Made by a program: the position numbers and the translations under genes. From Acidimicrobiales bacterium (GTDB taxonomy: Bacteria; Actinomycetota; Acidimicrobiia; Acidimicrobiales; SKKL01): 64,000 bases of DNA. Under the pieces are notes generated by a model. That model worked only from the letters and a program-made list of their open reading frames with translations, had not been told where the DNA came from and ran no database searches. The stretch lies in contig JAXHLR010000005.1 in assembly GCA_034521975.1 (NCBI GenBank), positions 62,001 to 126,000 of the forward strand. The letters are read 5' to 3'. This document shows positions 60,516 to 64,000 of the stretch, in pieces; position 1 is the first letter of the stretch; each line of letters opens with the position of its first letter.

Positions 60516-61406
60516 TCAGCCCCGCTCGCGCAGCGCGCGGCTCAATAGGGTGTCGCCGGGGTCCTCCGGCGGGGGAGGCGCCCCCTCGAGAATCGCTTCC
60601 ATTCGGGTCCGAACCTGATCCAGGATCATCTCGGGATGGGTGAGGATGTAGAAGCGGTCCTCGCCGATGGCCTCGACGACCATTGCGGCCACTTCGGCCG
60701 GCGGCATCCCGCTCTCGAGGAAGAACTGCTCGGCGGCCCGCATTCGCTGGTCGATCTCGGACACCTCGGCCTCGTTCAACTCGTTGCGGAGGTGATCGGG
60801 CCGGTTGCGCCCGGCGGTGACGATCCTGGTGGCGATGAGTCCGGGGCACAGGACCGACGCGGAGATCGAGCTGCCGGCCGAGCGCAGGTCGTGCCACAGG
60901 CCCTCGGTGAGGCGGGTGACGGCGTGCTTGGTGACCGCGTAGATCGATCCTGCTCCGGTGGAGAGGCCGAGCACCGAGGAGGTGTTCACCACGTGCCCCT
61001 CGTGGCCAGCCTCGATCATCGCCGGCACGAAGGCCTGGATCCCGTGCACCACGCCCTTGAGGTTGACCCCGAGCACCCAGTCCCAGTCGTTGTCGGTCGT
61101 CTCCCACAGCGGGCCGAAGGTGCCCGAGACCCCAGCGTTGTTGCAGACGACATGGGGGACACCGAACCGATCGATCGTGGCGGCGGCGAGGGCATCGACC
61201 GATCGACGTGACGCCACGTCGGTGGGTACCGCGAGCACTTCGGCTCCCCGCTCGGACGCCTCGCCGGCCGCCTCGTCGAGCGCTCCCGCCTCGATGTCGG
61301 CGAGCACCACCCTCATGCCCTCGGTGGCGAACCGGGTGGCCAGCGCACGACCGATGCCGCTCGCCGCGCCGCTCACGACCGCGATTCGTCCTTCGAGCTG
61401 GTGCAT
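60516..61406 (-). CDS. short-chain dehydrogenase/reductase
   Basis: A 296-residue classical SDR: NAD(P) motif SGAASGIGRALA, NNAGVSGT, catalytic Ser in NTSSVLG and YAVTK (YxxxK). The acidic residue after strand 2 (VVLADIEAG) suggests NAD preference. Substrate unknown. Start ATG 61406. The C-terminal extension (FYILTHPEMILDQVRTRMEA) is seen in some fatty/steroid-type SDRs. Confidence 0.93.
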   Translation of the reverse strand: MHQLEGRIAVVSGAASGIGRALATRFATEGMRVVLADIEAGALDEAAGEASERGAEVLAVPTDVASRRSVDALAAATIDRFGVPHVVCNNAGVSGTFGPLWETTDNDWDWVLGVNLKGVVHGIQAFVPAMIEAGHEGHVVNTSSVLGLSTGAGSIYAVTKHAVTRLTEGLWHDLRSAGSSISASVLCPGLIATRIVTAGRNRPDHLRNELNEAEVSEIDQRMRAAEQFFLESGMPPAEVAAMVVEAIGEDRFYILTHPEMILDQVRTRMEAILEGAPPPPEDPGDTLLSRALRERG

Positions 61407-61641
61407 CGCGTCCCCCGGTGCCTCGTGCCAGATGCTGGTCGGGCACGGTAGCGGGATCGAAGGCGGACAGCGAACGGGGCCTGCGTTGCCCCTTCGGGAA
61501 AGCCTCATGCGACCTCGGTCACGGCCGACCGGATGGGTGAGGACCGTGGGGCCCTGGCTGTTGTCACCAGGAGCGCTTCCCAGCGGTGATCACGATGAGC
61601 GGTACACCATGGGCGGTACAGAGCCACAGCGTGGAGTGAGG

Positions 61642-63280
61642 GTGAGCGGTGCGATCGTGCGCTCGCTCGCGTCCTATCTCTGCCGATGCTTCGGGCCGCA
61701 GGAGCTCGACCGCATGGCGGCCGAAGCCGGCATCGACGTCGACCCCGACGGCTCCGCCACCAACTGGTACCTGGCCCGTGATGTCGTCCCGTTCATCGAG
61801 CTGGCCGAGCGCAGGTGCGGCGATCCCGAGCTGGGCCGGCGCACCGGCGAGGAGATGCTGCGCTCGACACCGGAGTTGCTCAGCTTCCTCCACGCATCGG
61901 GGAACGTCCTCGAGGCGCTGCGATTGTCGATCAACCTCGGTAGCCGTACCCGTACCCAGCCTTCGTTCGTGATCACCGACGAAGGATCGAACCACATGGT
62001 GGTCCGGAACACCGCTGCCAGATCTTCGCGCTTCGCGTGCGGGATCTCGGCGGGGAACTGGGCGCAGGTGCCGTCGTTGTTCGGCGCCGTGGGCACCGTC
62101 GTCGAGCCACGTTGTGTCACCCGGGGCGACCCCTACTGCGAGTTCCGGGTCACCTGGGACGAGGAGGTCGACCAGGACGTCGAGACCGTCCAGCGCAACC
62201 GTCGCCGCGGCAACACCATGGTGTCGCCCCGATCGAGTCGCCGCGCCGCCGCTACGGTCACCTCGCGGTGCTCGCCCAACCCGGGTCCGACCTCTCCCGG
62301 CAGGAGACGAGGATGCTCAACGCCTATGCGAGCCACGCGACCGCCGCCATCGAGGCGGCCGCCGCGCTCGACGAGGCGCGGGCCGAGCGCGACACCGCCG
62401 AAGCCCTACTCGGTCTGGCGCGGCACCTGGCCGAGGTCGCCGGCACCCGCGAGATCGCCCAGCGGATCGCCGAAGCGGTACCGAGCGTGGTCAGGAGCAA
62501 CCTGGCGGCGGTCATGATGTTCGATCCCGATCAACGCACCCTCGAGTTCGTCGGATCCTGGCCGCACCCGGTCGAGCAGCTCGGGTTCGACACCGTCGAG
62601 CTCGATGATGTTCCCCTCGCCAGAGGGGTCGTCGACGACCACAGTCCGGCGTTCGTCCGCACCGACGACACCGACGGGTTGCTTCGTTCGCTGCTGCGGG
62701 TGACCGGTGCGGCTTGCGTGGGCGGAGCGCCGATCGTCATCCGGGGCGAGGTTGCCGGCCTCGTGCTGGCCGCCTGCACCGACGAGTACGCGCCGCTCGA
62801 CGTCGAGACCATCCTGCACCGGCTCGGCGGGCTCGCCGATCACGCCGCCACCGCCCTCGACAACAGCCACCTGCTCGAACGGATCCGCCACCAGGCGCTG
62901 CACGACCCCCTCACCGGCCTCGCCAACCGGGCCCTGATCGAGGACCGGATCGAGCATGCGCTGGCGATGGCCGAACAGGTCGAGCGGTGGATCACGCTGC
63001 TGTTCGTGGACCTCGATCGGTTCAAGGCGATCAACGACGAGCTCGGCCATGCCGCCGGAGATGCCCTGCTCCGCCGGCCAAGATCATCGGGGCGCTGAAC
63101 GAACCGGTGGAGGTCGCCGGTCGATCGGTGCGGGTGTCGGTCAGCATCGCCATCACCTCGGCACCGGGACGATCCAGCGGCTACGACGAGCTGGTGACCC
63201 GGGCCGACCAGGCCATGTACGAGGTCAAGAACAAGGGGCGCAACGGGTGGTCGGTGTTCGCTCCGGTCACCGGTACGTGA
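61642..63280 (+). pseudogene. GGDEF-type signalling gene, broken twice and lacking the GGDEF motif
   Basis: Three in-frame pieces follow one another. (1) 61642 to about 62230: N-terminal sensory region (SGAIVRSLASYLCRCFGPQE ... RGDPYCEFRVTWDEE), V4R/heme-NO-binding-like. (2) about 62235 to 63075 in another frame: the end of one GAF domain (SPRRRYGHLAVLAQPGS), a second GAF, then [20 protein letters not shown] and [20 protein letters not shown]. (3) to 63280 in the third frame: [20 protein letters not shown] ... [14 protein letters not shown]. Joining (2) to (3) removes about 40 residues, including the GGDEF active site, and the first join appears to lack part of a GAF domain. Inactive as written; start uncertain (61609, 61636 or 61642). 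Confidence 0.75.
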
Positions 63281-63389
63281 CAGGAGCCACCGCCCCCCGT
63301 CTTGAGAAGAGGCAGCCCCGTAGTGAACAATCTGTCCAACAGCGCAGTGTGGAGCGGCTGCTCCGCGCACCCGATAGGGGGAAACCGAG

Positions 63390-64000
63390 ATGACCGATGT
63401 TGCAGACCGCGGCCAGGGAACCGATGACCCGGTCGATGAGGTCAACGCCTGGCTCGAGGAGAACTGGGATCCTGACCTCACCGTGGCCGAGTGGTGGGAA
63501 CGCCTGGGCTCCGCGGGGTGGGCCGCGCCGAGCCTCCCCGAGCACGCCTACGGCAAGGGTCTGACTCGCGGCGACACCGTGCGGGTCCAGCAGGCCATCG
63601 GCGCCTTCGGCGCCCTCGGCGCGCCGGGCGGATTGGGTCTGTTGCTCGCTGCGCCGACCATCGCCACCCACGGCACGCCCGAGCAGATCGAGGAGCTCGT
63701 CCTGCCGATCGTCACTGGTCAGAAGGCCTGGTGCCAGCTCTTCAGCGAGCCAGGTGCGGGCTCGGACCTGGCGGGCGTCACCACCCGGGCCGAACAGGAC
63801 GGCGACGAGTGGATCGTCAGCGGCCAGAAGGTGTGGACCTCCGGTGGCCAGATCGCCGACCTCGGCATGCTGATCGCCCGCACCAACTGGGACGTCCCCA
63901 AGCACCAGGGCATCAGCTACTTCGGCATCGACATGCACCAGGACTCCATCGAGGTGCGGCCGCTCAAGGAGATGACCGGCCGGGCCATGTTCAACGAGGT
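63390..64000 (+). CDS. acyl-CoA dehydrogenase, N-terminal part (truncated by window end)
   Basis: Starts at ATG 63390 behind AGGGGGA and runs off the right edge, giving about 203 residues. It shows the acyl-CoA dehydrogenase N-terminal helical domain (NAWLEENWDPDLTVAEWWER, GWAAPSLPEHAYGKGL) and the middle barrel (WCQLFSEPGAGSDLAGVTTR, VSGQKVWTSGGQIADLGMLI). It differs clearly from the AidB-like enzyme at 4415. Downstream genes are not visible. Confidence 0.92.
   Translation, partial: MTDVADRGQGTDDPVDEVNAWLEENWDPDLTVAEWWERLGSAGWAAPSLPEHAYGKGLTRGDTVRVQQAIGAFGALGAPGGLGLLLAAPTIATHGTPEQIEELVLPIVTGQKAWCQLFSEPGAGSDLAGVTTRAEQDGDEWIVSGQKVWTSGGQIADLGMLIARTNWDVPKHQGISYFGIDMHQDSIEVRPLKEMTGRAMFNE

Overview
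The window is about 64 kb of high-GC actinobacterial chromosome. The content points to an Acidimicrobiia-type heterotroph: a heliorhodopsin, a fused biotin carboxylase/BCCP/carboxyltransferase, an OtsB1-type HAD-phosphatase-GH65 fusion, a 13E12-type DUF222/HNH gene behind a LexA box, a two-tailed hibernation factor, F420/flavin-dependent oxidoreductases and several acyl-CoA dehydrogenases. The lineage is inferred from gene content, not from a marker gene. No rRNA, tRNA, CRISPR array, prophage or complete insertion sequence was recognised. No gene-free stretch exceeds 300 bases; the longest are 31457-31716 and 58184-58421.

Layout. 142-2616 (minus): small conserved protein, MBL hydrolase, ACR3/bile-acid-type transporter. 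2734-3946: a frameshifted exported-protein gene. 3987-6067: hemerythrin and AidB-like acyl-CoA dehydrogenase, then a 14-bp tandem repeat. 6145-8004: FCD-GntR regulator and amidohydrolase with a FadR-like operator. 8063-10914: exchanger remnant, thioredoxin, AhpD-like protein, DUF302, LysR and a small Cys protein. 11120-15655: a cyclase/NTPase/LuxR regulator and a methyltransferase, each preceded by the same palindrome. 15807-20621: FAH hydrolase, GH13 glucosidase, SOS-box HNH gene, GNAT and a Phd/PIN toxin-antitoxin pair. 20652-23882: fused acyl-CoA carboxylase.

23962-31456 is the most notable accessory region. It holds heliorhodopsin, a double zinc-ribbon protein, a flavin reductase, a LuxR regulator, two tandem CrcB fluoride channels, and a carotenoid oxygenase divergent from a TetR regulator with twin operators, followed by an ODP-type MBL protein and a cupredoxin-like lipoprotein. 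The carotenoid oxygenase is a plausible, unproven source of retinal for the rhodopsin.

31717-51905 is mostly housekeeping and stress: DUF3754, racemase, DsbA-like protein, HPF, CFA synthase, thiolase, OtsB1-like fusion, K+/H+ antiporter, diguanylate cyclase, MFS, a second toxin-antitoxin pair, BI-1 protein, a degenerate MBL protein, and a HemY/radical-SAM pair. 52011-56997 is a candidate oxidative catabolic locus: Baeyer-Villiger-type monooxygenase, TetR with a perfect 22-bp operator, an unrecognised protein with diiron-type ligands, and an LLM flavin oxidoreductase. The right end has a transglutaminase, a cold-shock protein with a strong terminator, LysR, alpha/beta hydrolase, SDR, a GGDEF gene that has lost its active site, and a truncated acyl-CoA dehydrogenase.

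Three genes here are visibly damaged (2734-3946, 8063-8359, 61642-63280). This is either real gene decay or assembly error, and reads would be needed to tell which.
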